Origin: Myxococcales bacterium
GTDB taxonomy: Bacteria; Myxococcota_A; Polyangia; Haliangiales; Haliangiaceae
Length of the DNA: 64,000 nucleotides
NCBI GenBank assembly: GCA_016706545.1
Contig: JADJJK010000007.1
Span: 155,820 to 219,819 of the forward strand
Direction: 5' to 3'
Position 1 is the stretch's first letter. Every line of letters begins with the position of its first letter. Positions 1-11,679 of the stretch are shown one piece after another. The position numbers and the translations under genes are program-made. A model generated the notes under the pieces. It ran no database searches. It had not been told where the DNA came from and saw only the letters and a list, made by a program, of their open reading frames with translations.

Positions 1-709
1 CGCCGTGCAGGTCGGGGGACGCCTCGCGCTGGTCGTAGACCTGCAGCACGAACGGCTCGAACCGGTTGTAGCGCAGCGTGTTGAGCCCCTGCTCGAAGCC
101 ATCTGGATCGTAGAAGTCGGAGATCAAGACGGCCAGGCCGCGCCGCTTGTTCTGCGCCACGAAGGCCTTCATGCACTCGGCGAGCTGGGTCTGTCCGCCG
201 AGCTCGCAGGTCCGCAGGAAGTCAAAGACGCGGAAGATCCGGTTCTTGCCGCGCGACGGCGGCAGCCGGCCAAGCAGGCGATCCGAGAACGGGATGATCG
301 CCACCCGGTCGAGGTTGGCGAGCCCCACGTAGCTGAGCGCCGCGCCGACCTGCATGGCGTAGTGGAGCTTGGGCGGCGTGCCGATGGACATGGAGTCGGA
401 GACATCGACGAGGATATAGATGTGCAGGTCCTCTTCTTCCTCGAAGAGCCGCAGCAGCAGCCGGTCGAGTCGACCGTACAGGTTCCAGTCGATGTAGCGG
501 AAGTCGTCGCCGCGCGCGTAGGTGCGGTGGTCCGCGAACTCGATGCCGGAGCCGACCTTGCGGGTGCGGCGCTCGGCGCGCAGGTTTCCCGAGAACACCT
601 TGCGCGCGACCATGTGCAGGTGCTCGAGCGTCTTTAGGAACCGCTCGTCAAAGAGCCGGGAGCGGTCCTTTGCGCGGTTGTCACGGCTGGGCGCGGCGGC
701 GGTCACCAC
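1..709 (-). CDS. DUF58 family protein with vWA-like fold (partial, runs off left edge)
   Basis: About 235 codons are visible and the C-terminus lies outside the window. The conserved DUF58 block is clear: YARGDDFRYIDWNLYGRL, near residue 65, followed by a von Willebrand A-type metal site, LVDVSDSMS (DxSxS). DUF58 proteins are encoded beside MoxR ATPases and are thought to act with them in envelope or metal-insertion chaperoning; the exact client is not known. The gene follows the MoxR gene at 829-1827 by about 120 bp on the same strand. Tandem GTG codons at 709 and 706 are the likely start. The frame is open further up to a GTG at 772, and no strong ribosome site decides between them. Confidence 0.85.
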   Translation of the reverse strand, partial: MVTAAAPSRDNRAKDRSRLFDERFLKTLEHLHMVARKVFSGNLRAERRTRKVGSGIEFADHRTYARGDDFRYIDWNLYGRLDRLLLRLFEEEEDLHIYILVDVSDSMSIGTPPKLHYAMQVGAALSYVGLANLDRVAIIPFSDRLLGRLPPSRGKNRIFRVFDFLRTCELGGQTQLAECMKAFVAQNKRRGLAVLISDFYDPDGFEQGLNTLRYNRFEPFVLQVYDQREASPDLHG

Positions 710-828
710 GGGGCACCCCAGGCCAGGGACGCTGGCTGGCAGCGCCACCGCGGCGGCCGGGGCTGGCGACACGCGCGGCCGTCACGTGCGACGGTCATGG
801 GAGGGCGGACTGAGGAGGTCACGCGCGT

Positions 829-1827
829 TCACACTTCCGGGGTGGCCTTGAGGATCTCGGCGATGATGGCGTCCGGGCGGATGCCCTCGGCCTCGCCCTC
901 GAAGTTGAGGATCAAGCGATGGCGCAGCGCGGGCGCGGCGACGTGGCGGATGTCGTCGATGGCCACCGCGTAGCGGCCCTGCAGCAAGGCCCGGATCTTG
1001 GCGGCGAGGATCACCGCCTGCAAGCCGCGCGGCGAGGCGCCATAGCGCAGGTACTTCTTGGAGGTGGGCGTGGCCTCCGCGTTCTCTGGGTGGGTGCCCA
1101 GGAGGACCCGCACCGCGTAGTCCTGGATCTGGCGGGTCAGCGGGACCTTGCGCACGAGCTCGCGCATCTCCAGGATGCGCGCCTTGTCGATCACCGGCTG
1201 CGGCTGTGGAATCTCGTCGCTGGTGGTGCGGTCGATGATGGTGTGCAGCGCCGCGTGATCCGGGAACTCGACCACGAGCTTGAAGAAGAAACGGTCGAGC
1301 TGCGCCTCTGGAAGCGGGTAGGTGCCCTCCATCTCCAGCGGGTTCTGGGTGGCGAGCACGAAGAACGGCTTCTCCAGCCGGTGGGTCTGCTTGGCCACGG
1401 TGACCGAGCCCTCGCTCATCGCCTCGAGCAGCGCGGACTGGGTCTTGGGGGTGGCGCGGTTGATCTCGTCGGCCAGGACGACGTTGGCGAAGATGGGGCC
1501 GCGCTGAAACTCGAAGCGCTTGCCCCCATGGTCCTCGACGATCACGTTGGTGCCCACGATGTCGGCGGGCATCAGGTCCGGGGTGAACTGGATGCGCGAG
1601 AAGGTCGCGTGCAGGCACTCGGCAAGGGTGCGCACCAGCATGGTCTTGCCGAGCCCAGGGACCCCTTCGAGCAGCGCGTGACCGCCGCCGAGCAGGCAGG
1701 ACAGCACGCCCTCGACGATCGCCTCCTGGCCGACGATCATCTTGGCGATCTCGTCGCGCAGGCGGCGGAGATCGGCGGTGAAGGAAGAGACCGTGGCGGT
1801 GACGTCGGCGGCGGCGAGTTGGGTCAT
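829..1827 (-). CDS. MoxR family AAA+ ATPase (cluster A)
   Basis: This 332-residue protein has a Walker A GVPGLGKT at about residues 55-62, a Walker B VVLADEIN at about 116-123, and a sensor-1 block VLATQNPLEMEGTYPLPEAQ, all typical of MoxR. MoxR ATPases remodel or mature partner proteins that carry vWA domains, here probably the DUF58 protein just downstream. The ATG at 1827 is preferred over an in-frame TTG at 1848. The gene is the middle member of a minus-strand set: coiled-coil membrane protein, MoxR, DUF58. It is intact, unlike the second MoxR copy at 7725-8700. Confidence 0.95.
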   Translation of the reverse strand: MTQLAAADVTATVSSFTADLRRLRDEIAKMIVGQEAIVEGVLSCLLGGGHALLEGVPGLGKTMLVRTLAECLHATFSRIQFTPDLMPADIVGTNVIVEDHGGKRFEFQRGPIFANVVLADEINRATPKTQSALLEAMSEGSVTVAKQTHRLEKPFFVLATQNPLEMEGTYPLPEAQLDRFFFKLVVEFPDHAALHTIIDRTTSDEIPQPQPVIDKARILEMRELVRKVPLTRQIQDYAVRVLLGTHPENAEATPTSKKYLRYGASPRGLQAVILAAKIRALLQGRYAVAIDDIRHVAAPALRHRLILNFEGEAEGIRPDAIIAEILKATPEV

Positions 1828-2011
1828 GGCTTGGGTCCGATGCGACAAAAGATGGCGGCGGGAAGTCGGCGGAGAGCGGCGACAGGTCGAGGGGAGGGCG
1901 AGCGCACCCGGGCGGCAGCGCCCGCGCGTCGACCCGCTGATCGGGATCCACCAGCGAGGGGCGGCGACGCCTCCGCTCGCCGGGTGGGGTCACTATCACT
2001 CTGTCGACGCA

Positions 2012-4267
2012 CTAGTTCTTGGGCTTTATCTGGTTGAAGTAGCGCTTGACGTAGTACTTGTAGCTGGCCGGCACCTTCTCGCTGCGCATCACCTCTTCGA
2101 CGATGCGCTTGTAGTCGGTGTAGACCTCCTGATACTTGGCAGAGGCGAAGCCTTTCTGCGCGGCTGACAGGATGGTCTCGCGGCGTGATGGGCCCTTGCC
2201 CTGGACCCCTTGCAGGTCCTCGTCCTTGGTATGTCCGCCCTTGGCGGTGGCGTCGCCGGTGAGGTTGTCATCGTGGCCGGTGCCCCATTTCTGGCCATCT
2301 CCGTCCTGCCCTTGGCCCTGGCCATTTTGCCCTTGGCCCTGTCCCTGTCCACTCTGGCCCTGGCCCTGGCCCTGACCTTGCCCCTTGCCCTGCTTGCCGG
2401 CGCCGGGCTTCCACGCGGTGCGGCTGCCTTGCTGGCCGCGCGCGCGCGCCATGAAGTCGCTCTGCTTCTGGTCCTTGCCAAAGGGGTTCTGCGGGCCCTT
2501 GTTGCCTTTTTGCTTGGCGCGGCGCATGGCCTCCTTGAGGTCCTCCATCTGCGACGCGACCTTCTTCTGCGCGGCCTGCTTGCGCTGCTCCTTCTCGACA
2601 CGGCCGGTCTCGCGGGCGGCGTCCTTGAGGTTTCGCGAGGCCTGCTGTTGCTGATCTTGGTCGTCCTGGTTCTGGTCCTTCTGGTCCTTCTGGTCCTTCT
2701 GATCCGGCTTCTGGAGCTGCTCGGCCGCCTTCTCCAGGTCCTTGTGCAGGCGCTTGACCGCCTCGCGCTGCATGGACTGGTCGCGCTCCTCTTGCTTCTT
2801 CTCCAGCCGGGCCAGCTCGTCTTTCTTCTTCTCTAGCCGGCGCTCCGCGTCTTCGCGTTCGCGGTCGTTCTTTGCTTCCTGCTTCTCTTTCTCCAGGCGG
2901 CGCACCTGTTCTTCCAGGTCCTGACGCGCCTGCTCCTGCTTCTGCTGTTGATCCTGCTGCTTCTTCTCGAACTGCTTGGCCACCTGCTCCATGGTCTTGG
3001 CCAGCTTCTCCTGCTCTTTTTCGCTCAGCTCTTTCTTGTCCAGCTTGTCCGCGAGCTTCTCCAGCTCCTTGCTGGCCTCTTCGAGGTCGCTCTTCTGCAG
3101 CGCCTTGCCAAGATCGCGGGTCAGCTCGTTCTTCTCCAGCTCCTTGCCGGTCTCGGCGAGCTGCTTGGCCACCTCGTCCTCGCTGGGCTCGGCGCCCTCG
3201 TCCATCTCGGTCTGCGCCTTCTCCAGCTCGCGCAGGAGCTGCTCCTTGGTGAGCTCGCCGCGCTCGGCTTGCTCCAGCAGCTTCTCGATCTTGGCGGCGT
3301 ACTCCTCGAGCTCCTTGGCGTTGTCTTGCTCCGCGGTCATGCGAATGTCGGAGAGGAGCGCGCGCAGGTACTCGAGCTCCGGATCTTCGAGCGCCACCGC
3401 GTCTTCCTTGTGGAAGCGCTGGTCGCGCGCGTCGACCACCACGAAGCGCACCGGGCCAAGGGCGCGCTTGCCCAGGTAGGCGGTGAAGCGGGTCTCGCCC
3501 AGCGGCGCCTCGGCCGGCACCTCGACCGCGATCTCGGCGGCGGTCCAGCGCTTGATCTGCACCGGGCGCGCGGTGGCGCCCTCGCCAAGGAACACCGAGC
3601 CGTTGGCCGGCAGCGCGCGGTCCAGAGTCAGCTCGGCGCCAGAGAGCAGGTGCTCGCCGCGCAGGGACACCAGGGCCCCTGGGGGGGCGTGGTCTGGCGC
3701 CGCGAGGAGGAGCCTTGGGCCTCGGGAAGCAGACGGCAACGCCACGCCGGCGACCAGCGCGCACAGCGCGGTGAAGGCCAGGGCGGCTCGCAGATCGCGC
3801 GGCCAGCGAAACGGGGTCGCTGCCTCCACCCGCGCGCGCGGCACCGCGGCGACGCCATCCCGGATCGCCGCGCGCATCAGCTCGGCGGTCACCGCGGGGT
3901 CATCGCCGTCGCCGGTCTCGGTCAGCTCGCCGCGCTCCATCATGCGCGTGAACGCGATGGCGGTGGACAGGCGATCGTCGAGGCCGGACGCGCGGTCCAC
4001 GCGCCGCGCCACCGTCTCGTCGGGCTGGCGGCGCCGAGCGCCAAGGGCTCCGCCCAGGATGACGATGAGCGGGGTGGCCAGGAGCGCGGCCACCCCGGCG
4101 CCGGTGGCGAGGTACTCGGCGCGCACCAAGAACACCAGGGTCAGCGCGGCGGCGGCGGCCAGGACGGTCGCGGTGGCGGCGCCTTCAAAGGCACCCTGCC
4201 AGCGCAGGCGGCGCGACGCTCGCTGAACCAGGCTCTCGATCGCTTGGATTTCGACAGACTTAGCCAT
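2012..4267 (-). CDS. Membrane-anchored coiled-coil protein, DUF4175-like
   Basis: The protein has 751 residues. Two hydrophobic segments lie near residues 25-75 and a third near 158-180. A beta-rich, IPT-like stretch follows at about 195-285. A very long Lys/Glu/Gln-rich coiled coil spans about 300-600, then a low-complexity Gly/Gln run at about 615-660 built from GQGQ units. The C-terminus is compact and Tyr-rich, ending YVKRYFNQIKPKN. This layout resembles large DUF4175-type proteins found beside MoxR and DUF58 genes; assignment is by architecture, not a confirmed family match. It heads the cluster, 184 bp before the MoxR start. The layout suggests a periplasmic rod tethered to the inner membrane. 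The C-rich DNA of the Gly/Gln run is itself a short tandem repeat and may vary in length. Confidence 0.75.
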   Translation of the reverse strand: MAKSVEIQAIESLVQRASRRLRWQGAFEGAATATVLAAAAALTLVFLVRAEYLATGAGVAALLATPLIVILGGALGARRRQPDETVARRVDRASGLDDRLSTAIAFTRMMERGELTETGDGDDPAVTAELMRAAIRDGVAAVPRARVEAATPFRWPRDLRAALAFTALCALVAGVALPSASRGPRLLLAAPDHAPPGALVSLRGEHLLSGAELTLDRALPANGSVFLGEGATARPVQIKRWTAAEIAVEVPAEAPLGETRFTAYLGKRALGPVRFVVVDARDQRFHKEDAVALEDPELEYLRALLSDIRMTAEQDNAKELEEYAAKIEKLLEQAERGELTKEQLLRELEKAQTEMDEGAEPSEDEVAKQLAETGKELEKNELTRDLGKALQKSDLEEASKELEKLADKLDKKELSEKEQEKLAKTMEQVAKQFEKKQQDQQQKQEQARQDLEEQVRRLEKEKQEAKNDREREDAERRLEKKKDELARLEKKQEERDQSMQREAVKRLHKDLEKAAEQLQKPDQKDQKDQKDQNQDDQDQQQQASRNLKDAARETGRVEKEQRKQAAQKKVASQMEDLKEAMRRAKQKGNKGPQNPFGKDQKQSDFMARARGQQGSRTAWKPGAGKQGKGQGQGQGQGQSGQGQGQGQNGQGQGQDGDGQKWGTGHDDNLTGDATAKGGHTKDEDLQGVQGKGPSRRETILSAAQKGFASAKYQEVYTDYKRIVEEVMRSEKVPASYKYYVKRYFNQIKPKN

Positions 4268-4448
4268 TCGCTCGCCTCGTGCTCGCAGGGGCCACGCTGC
4301 CCGCGGCGCGGGCTGTCGTTACAACGGTTGAGGATAGCACCAACATTCCACGGCTGACGCCCGTTCCCGATCTACTGACACGGCGCGCTGTCGGCTTTGG
4401 GCCTGGCGCAGCCTCAGACGATGGACAGCCGAAGGGCTGCTCGGGTTG

Positions 4449-4567
4449 CCGGAACCTCGCGAACTTCGCCGGAACGTCGCCGGAACCTCGCGAACCTCGC
4501 CGGAACTTCGCCGGAACGTCGCCGGAACCTCGCCGGAACCTGGCCAGAACCTCGCGAACTTCGCGAA
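4449..4567. repeat. Intergenic tandem repeat, about 11-bp unit
   Basis: The gap of about 345 bp between the coiled-coil gene and dciA holds roughly eleven imperfect copies of a CCGGAACNTCG-like unit, with 10-11 bp spacing. No gene was found in the gap. A GC-rich inverted repeat (GCCGCCGC at 4581-4588 with GCGGCGGC at 4602-4609) lies between the repeat and the end of dciA. It has no T-run and may or may not act as a terminator. Confidence 0.8.
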
Positions 4568-4612
4568 AGGCTGGAGATGTGCCGCCGCGCGCCGGCCTTT
4601 GGCGGCGGCGCC

Positions 4613-5158
4613 TCAGCGATTGTGCCGGGTGCGGACGCGGGCGATGAGCTCGCGTAGCTCGCTGTCCTCGACCACCGCGGACTCTTCGAGGATCTGCGCG
4701 CGTTCCAGCTCGCCGGCTGCCATCGGCATCACGGGCTGCGGCGGCGGGGGCCGCCTGGCCGGGGGCGAGCCTGGATCGTCCTTGTCCGCGCGGGTGCGCC
4801 CGGCGAGCTGAAAGGAGAGGTCGTCAAATAGCCGGGGCTCGCCGGTGGCGCGCCACAGCGCCGCCAGGAGCTGCTGCTTGAGCAACCCCAGCTCGTGCAT
4901 CCAGGCCGAGCTCGCCACCCGCACGACCAGCACGCGCCGGACCACGCCCTCCGGGCGGGCCCGCTTGGCGATGCGCTCACCGACGAGCTGATCCCACTCG
5001 GCGACCACGCGGTAGCTTCGGATCTTCTCGGTGAGGCCGTACGCCGACAGGGTGTCAGCCACGAGCTGCCCGGCGCTGGTGGCCTCTCGCCTCCGGCCGG
5101 CGTTCTTGTGCTGAGCGCGGCGCTTCTTCCTCGGCGCGCCGGCCGCGGCTTGGCTCAC
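4613..5158 (-). CDS. dciA: DciA/DUF721-like helicase loader protein
   Basis: The 181-residue protein has a basic N-terminus (APRKKRRAQHK) and a DUF721 core: TLSAYGLTEKIRSYRVVAEW, then WDQLVGERIAKRARPEGVVR and VLVVRVASSAWMHELGLLKQ. DciA proteins bind the replicative helicase DnaB and assist its loading at the origin in bacteria lacking DnaC. The C-terminal 60 residues are Pro-rich and then acidic, which is family-variable. The start is a GTG at 5158, which overlaps the TGA of the upstream PilZ gene (GTGA), so the two are translationally coupled. The ORF stays open to 5734, but that part lies over the PilZ gene in another frame and is not coding. Confidence 0.85.
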   Translation of the reverse strand: MSQAAAGAPRKKRRAQHKNAGRRREATSAGQLVADTLSAYGLTEKIRSYRVVAEWDQLVGERIAKRARPEGVVRRVLVVRVASSAWMHELGLLKQQLLAALWRATGEPRLFDDLSFQLAGRTRADKDDPGSPPARRPPPPQPVMPMAAGELERAQILEESAVVEDSELRELIARVRTRHNR

Positions 5159-5772
5159 GAAGCGCGGAGGCGGCGAATCAACTCGCGCAGCCGGCGCGCG
5201 CCGTCGCTGTCGCGGCTGACAAACTTGAGCCCAGAGCCGCCAGCGGGCACGTGATACGAGACCTTCCCGGAGATCGCGATGGGCGCGGCTGCGCCAGGCG
5301 GGGTCACCTCGAGGATCAGATCCGTGTCGATGGGCAGGGGCGTGGGGGTGGTGAGCAGCGCGCCGCCGACGCCGATCTCCGAAATGGCCGAGTCCACGTA
5401 CGACGCGGTGTTGGCGATGCGGTAGCGCACCGCCACCGAGACCGGCAGGCGGTTGTGGCGGCGGCGTGGCACGTCCTGTCGCTTGCCGCTGAACACGTCG
5501 CGGACAAACGCCAGCTTGGGTTGTTCTTCTCCTTCGAACACCACCACCGCGCCGGCCCGGATGCGCATGCGCGGCAGCGCCGGCCGCCAGGAGCGGACCT
5601 GTCCGCGAATCATGACCTTGTTGGGGAGGCGAGGAGACGACAGCTCGATGATGACGGGCTGATCGATCGCGAGTTCGTCCGTCGTAGGCACGAACATCGC
5701 CTCTTCGGATTCCGCCGAGGCCAGCTCCTGCCACTCTTCATCCGTTCGCACCCGTAGCTTGATGATCTTCAT
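5155..5772 (-). CDS. PilZ domain protein
   Basis: The protein has 205 residues when started at the ATG at 5772; upstream in-frame sequence to 5901 lacks conserved features. A PilZ signature is present at about residues 109-150: RRRHNRLPVSVAVRYR supplies the RxxxR part, and SEIGVGGALL supplies a variant of the D/NxSxxG part. PilZ domains bind cyclic di-GMP, though the variant second motif makes binding uncertain. The N-terminal half looks like a second beta-barrel, consistent with tandem PilZ-like folds. Translation is coupled to dciA through a 4-bp overlap. Possible roles are motility or surface control; nothing in the sequence is more specific. Confidence 0.85.
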   Translation of the reverse strand: MKIIKLRVRTDEEWQELASAESEEAMFVPTTDELAIDQPVIIELSSPRLPNKVMIRGQVRSWRPALPRMRIRAGAVVVFEGEEQPKLAFVRDVFSGKRQDVPRRRHNRLPVSVAVRYRIANTASYVDSAISEIGVGGALLTTPTPLPIDTDLILEVTPPGAAAPIAISGKVSYHVPAGGSGLKFVSRDSDGARRLRELIRRLRAS

Positions 5773-5970
5773 GCGAGCCGGCGCAACGTAGCAAAAATCC
5801 GAAGGCAATGCCCAGCGCTTGCGGGGCGGGGATCGCGGACCACGGTGGAGAGTTGGGTTGATGGAGAGAAAAGCTCGGGGAATGTGTGACCTGGCTCGCA
5901 CCGAAGATCGAGAGCGAGAGGCGAGGTACAGAAAACGGCCGTGGCGTTGTGGCCGGAGTGGAATTTTTTC

Positions 5971-8700
<2,730 letters not shown>

Positions 8701-8730
8701 GGAACTCCTTGCGACACCGAGAACCTGAGG

Positions 8731-10065
8731 TTACGAGATCTCCGCTCCGAGACTACGACACAGCTCTTGCGTCGCCGCGAACAGCGCATCGAATTCAGCG
8801 CGCGAGAGCTGCGCTGCGCTGGTCCACGGCGCGGCGGCCTGGCCACGGCTGGGCAGCGCCTTGAGGCGGCGGTAGAGCCCCGAGAGCTGCTGGGCGGCGC
8901 TGGCGCCAAAGCGGGCGCGGACCGCGTCCACCAGCTCGGCCTGTGGCAGGCCAAAGAAGGGCTCCGGCTTGCCAAGGGCGTTGGCCAGGAAGCGCTGCAG
9001 GTGATCGCGCAGGAGGCACGCGCTGACCAGCAGGTCTCGGCCTTCGTCCGCCGCGCCCACGAGCTGGCGCGGGGCGTCGCGGCGCGCCGGCCTGGAGAAG
9101 CGCAGCCAGGCGCCGTCGATCGCGGGGCCGCGTCGCAGGGGCAAGGCAAAGAACGTCAGGCCGAGCAACAAGAGCGCGAGGCCGGCCGCCACCGCGCGCA
9201 TGGCGGCCGGGGTCAAGAGCCAGGCGCTGCGCTCGTCGAGCCAGCGGTTGACGTCGGCGATGTCGCGGCCCACCTTGCCGGCGCGGGCGTCGTCGATGAA
9301 GGGCTTGGGGGTGCCGTACATGGGGACGTCGCCGCGCAGCAGCACGACCCGCCGCGCGCGACCGCCGCGGCCAAGCCAGCGCAGCATGTTGGTGGCGAGC
9401 TGCAGGTTGCCTCGAAACTGCATCATGCTGTTGATGAAGATGCTGGGGTCAGACACCGCGATGAAGCGGCCGGTTCCCCGCTCCGCGGCGACCACCAGCG
9501 CGCCGTCTTCGAAGCCCACCACCTCGGTGGCCCCGCGCACGTGGCGAAGCGCCGCCGGGTGGTTGGTGATGACCTCCGTCACCTGCGCGGTGAGCGGGTG
9601 CGCCTGCTTGGGGGTGGCGATCGGCGCGAACGGCATGTCGGCGTAGTAGCGCGCGGCGCGCGGCGTCCCGACCTCGGCGCGCAGGAGGCCCAGGCCCGCC
9701 AGCGCGTCGGCGGAGTTGCCGAAATCGTCCGCCACCAGCACGTGGCCGCCCGCGGACACGAAGGCCTCCAGCTTGGCCGGCTCGACGTGGGTCAAGGGGT
9801 ACATGAGCACGAGCACGTCTTCGGCCGACAGCTCGCTCCAGTCCAGCGACGCCACCGCGGTCACCGGCAGGCCGCTGCCGCTGCACAGCGCCGCCCAGCG
9901 CGACAGCCCGTACCAGTCCTTGCTGAGCGGGTCGTAATCCACCAGCGCCGCGTCCTCTGCGGACGGCTCTTGCGCCAGCGCGTCGCCAGCGGGCGCCGCG
10001 GCGAGCGCGGTCAGCGCCAGGGCCAGCGCCAGCGCGCGGGGGCAGGGGCGGCGGCCAGGGCTCAC
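8731..10065 (-). CDS. DUF4350 domain protein
   Basis: The 444-residue protein has an N-terminal signal peptide or anchor (residues 1-31, ending GDALAQE), a DUF4350 domain at about 40-240 (for example VSAGGHVLVADDFGNSADAL and GRFIAVSDPSIFINSMM), a transmembrane helix at about 290-312, and a cytoplasmic C-terminal helical part. DUF4350 proteins are encoded with MoxR and DUF58 in several phyla; their role is unknown. The domain has a class-I glutamine-amidotransferase-like look. The GTG at 10065 overlaps the Roadblock stop codon (GTGA). The gene lies 30 bp before MoxR. Confidence 0.88.
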   Translation of the reverse strand: MSPGRRPCPRALALALALTALAAAPAGDALAQEPSAEDAALVDYDPLSKDWYGLSRWAALCSGSGLPVTAVASLDWSELSAEDVLVLMYPLTHVEPAKLEAFVSAGGHVLVADDFGNSADALAGLGLLRAEVGTPRAARYYADMPFAPIATPKQAHPLTAQVTEVITNHPAALRHVRGATEVVGFEDGALVVAAERGTGRFIAVSDPSIFINSMMQFRGNLQLATNMLRWLGRGGRARRVVLLRGDVPMYGTPKPFIDDARAGKVGRDIADVNRWLDERSAWLLTPAAMRAVAAGLALLLLGLTFFALPLRRGPAIDGAWLRFSRPARRDAPRQLVGAADEGRDLLVSACLLRDHLQRFLANALGKPEPFFGLPQAELVDAVRARFGASAAQQLSGLYRRLKALPSRGQAAAPWTSAAQLSRAEFDALFAATQELCRSLGAEIS

Positions 10066-10424
10066 GCCATCTCCTTGGCCAAGAGCTCCGCGGCCTCGCT
10101 GAGCGCGGCCAGCGCGCGGGCCAGCGGCGCCGGCTTGCGGCAGGCCAGCAGCGCGAAATACCCAGCGGCCACGGTGTGGACCACGACGTCCAGCTGCTCG
10201 TGCTGGGCGATGAAGTACGTCGGCCCGCCGAAGTGCCAGGTGTCGAAGGCGCTCTCGAGGTGGCGCAGCACCACGCCGTAGTGCGCGGTGACGATGGCCC
10301 AGTGCTCCGGGTCTCCTTCACTGTACGAATCGACCATCTCGCCATCGGCGGCGGCGAAGGACCCGCCGACCGCTCCGGGCGTGGTCTCCACCACGTGGCG
10401 CAGGATCTTTCCAAACGGCGTCAT
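10062..10424 (-). CDS. Roadblock/LC7 domain protein
   Basis: The protein has 120 residues and begins MTPFGKILRHVVETTPGAVG, followed by GSFAAADGEMVDSYSEGDPE. This is the standard opening helix and first beta strands of a Roadblock/LC7 fold. Such proteins often bind or regulate small Ras-like GTPases such as MglA, but no GTPase gene lies in this window. The ATG at 10424 overlaps the TGA of the upstream lipoprotein gene, and its own stop overlaps the GTG of DUF4350, so it is coupled on both sides. That tight position suggests it regulates or scaffolds the MoxR/DUF58/DUF4350 module. Confidence 0.85.
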   Translation of the reverse strand: MTPFGKILRHVVETTPGAVGGSFAAADGEMVDSYSEGDPEHWAIVTAHYGVVLRHLESAFDTWHFGGPTYFIAQHEQLDVVVHTVAAGYFALLACRKPAPLARALAALSEAAELLAKEMA

Positions 10425-11474
10425 CGCGGCTCCTTCGCCGGGGCCGTCATGCCCAGGGCGCGATCGAACGCCTCCGGGAACACCTCGACCTTGGTGCTCT
10501 TGCCAATGCTCCTTGACCACGCCACGAAGTACATCTGTCGTAGCTCGGGAAAGAGCTCGAGCGCCAGCTCGTCCGGGGTGATGTCGCGCGCGGGCAACAC
10601 GCCGGTCCACAGGATGATGTCCCATCCCCAGTCGGTGCGCACCGCGCCGGAGGTCCGCCCAAGCTCGGGCAGGGCAAACAGCGCGTCGGAATAGGCGGGC
10701 ACCAGGCGCGGCGGATCGGAGAGCTCCACGGTGCCGTCTTCCATGGTGGCGGCGCCGATGAGCTCGCGCGCGCGCTGCCGGACGTGGTGCGCGAACAGGC
10801 CTCGCTCGCCAGCGAGCGCCTGGGCCACGCGCTCGGCGTTGGCTCTGGCGGCGCGGTCGGCCGGCCCCTCGCGCGGCTCGCCCTTGGCCACCGGGAAGCG
10901 CACGAAGAAGGAGGCGCGATACTCCACGCGGTGCAGCCGCCAGCGGTTGCGCTCGAGCAGCCGCCGGGTGAGCGAGTCTGGCAGATCGGCCGGGGTCTGG
11001 ATCTTGCGCTCCACCTCTTGCTCGACGAGCGCGCTGACCGCGGCGCGGGTCCTGGCCTCGGCGACCTCGGGCGCGGTCCCAAGGCCCCGGCGCGCGGCCT
11101 CTTGCGCCAGCAGCTCGAACGCGAGGCACTCCTCGAACGCCGCCTGCCGGCGCTCGCCCTCCGAGGGCAGCGGGGCGGCCTGAGCGGCGCGCGGCCTGGG
11201 CGCGGGCGGCCTGGGCGCGGACGCAGGAAGCGTAGATGGGCAGGCCCTCGACCCTGGCCACCACGACGTCCGCCCCGCCGTCGAGGCTCGCGGCGGCGGT
11301 GGCGACGACCGGGGCGGCGCTCGGCTGCTGGGCCCGCTCGCCAGATCTTCCGGCGCCACCGACTCGGTCGGCGTCGCCGTCGCTCGAGTCACTCGAGCAC
11401 GCCCACACCAACGCAAACGCCAACGCCAGGAGCGGCGTGACGTGACGCGAGGGGACCTGAGGAGCTCGAGCCAT
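10421..11474 (-). CDS. PpiC/SurA-like peptidyl-prolyl isomerase lipoprotein, frameshifted
   Basis: The N-terminus is a lipoprotein signal with lipobox LVWAC at about residue 26, then VVVARVEGLPIYASCVRAQA. That strand-helix opening is typical of SurA/PpiC chaperones. The rest is in another frame: helical EERKIQ-type chaperone region, then a parvulin-like domain (LVPAYSDALFALPELGRTSG and TDWGWDIILWTGVLPA). Removing one base near 11185-11190 restores three RAQAA units in a row and a 350-residue protein. The final stop overlaps the Roadblock ATG. As an outer-membrane or periplasmic folding factor it would fit the envelope theme of this operon. Isomerase activity is inferred from the fold, not shown. 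Confidence 0.8.
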
Positions 11475-11489
11475 GGGACGCTAGTCTCG

Positions 11490-11669
11490 CTACACCAGCG
11501 CGAGCCGAGCCATCTCCTTGCCCACCGAGGTGACGGCGACGCCGATGAACATCACCAGCACCGCGGCCACGTAGTCGCGGCGCGCCAAATAGTCGAGGCA
11601 CTCCTTGAAGAAGAACAAGGATCCGCCGATGAGGGCGACCGCGAGGATCTCGAAGAAGTATCGACGCAT
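11490..11669 (-). CDS. Small membrane protein
   Basis: The product is about 59 residues (MRRYFFEILAVALIGGSLFF). It has two predicted transmembrane helices, the second being AAVLVMFIGVAVTSVGKEMA. The family is not recognised. It lies between the larger membrane protein and the PpiC-like lipoprotein on the same strand with gaps under 20 bp, so it is part of the operon. An in-frame ATG at 11696 would overlap the upstream gene by 17 bp and is also possible. Confidence 0.6.
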   Translation of the reverse strand: MRRYFFEILAVALIGGSLFFFKECLDYLARRDYVAAVLVMFIGVAVTSVGKEMARLALV

Positions 11670-11679
11670 GGCTATGGGC

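Noticed and set aside
2948..4357. Open frame of 469 codons on the plus strand over the coiled-coil gene
   Set aside because: It mirrors the coiled-coil gene and reads as Leu/Ala-rich low-complexity sequence. No start signal or family motif.
4581..4610. Rho-independent terminator after dciA
   Set aside because: The 8-bp GC stem has a long loop and no T-run on the minus strand, so it is noted only as an inverted repeat.
10062..10424. MglB gene with MglA partner
   Set aside because: The protein is Roadblock-type, but no MglA GTPase gene lies beside it, so the name is not justified.
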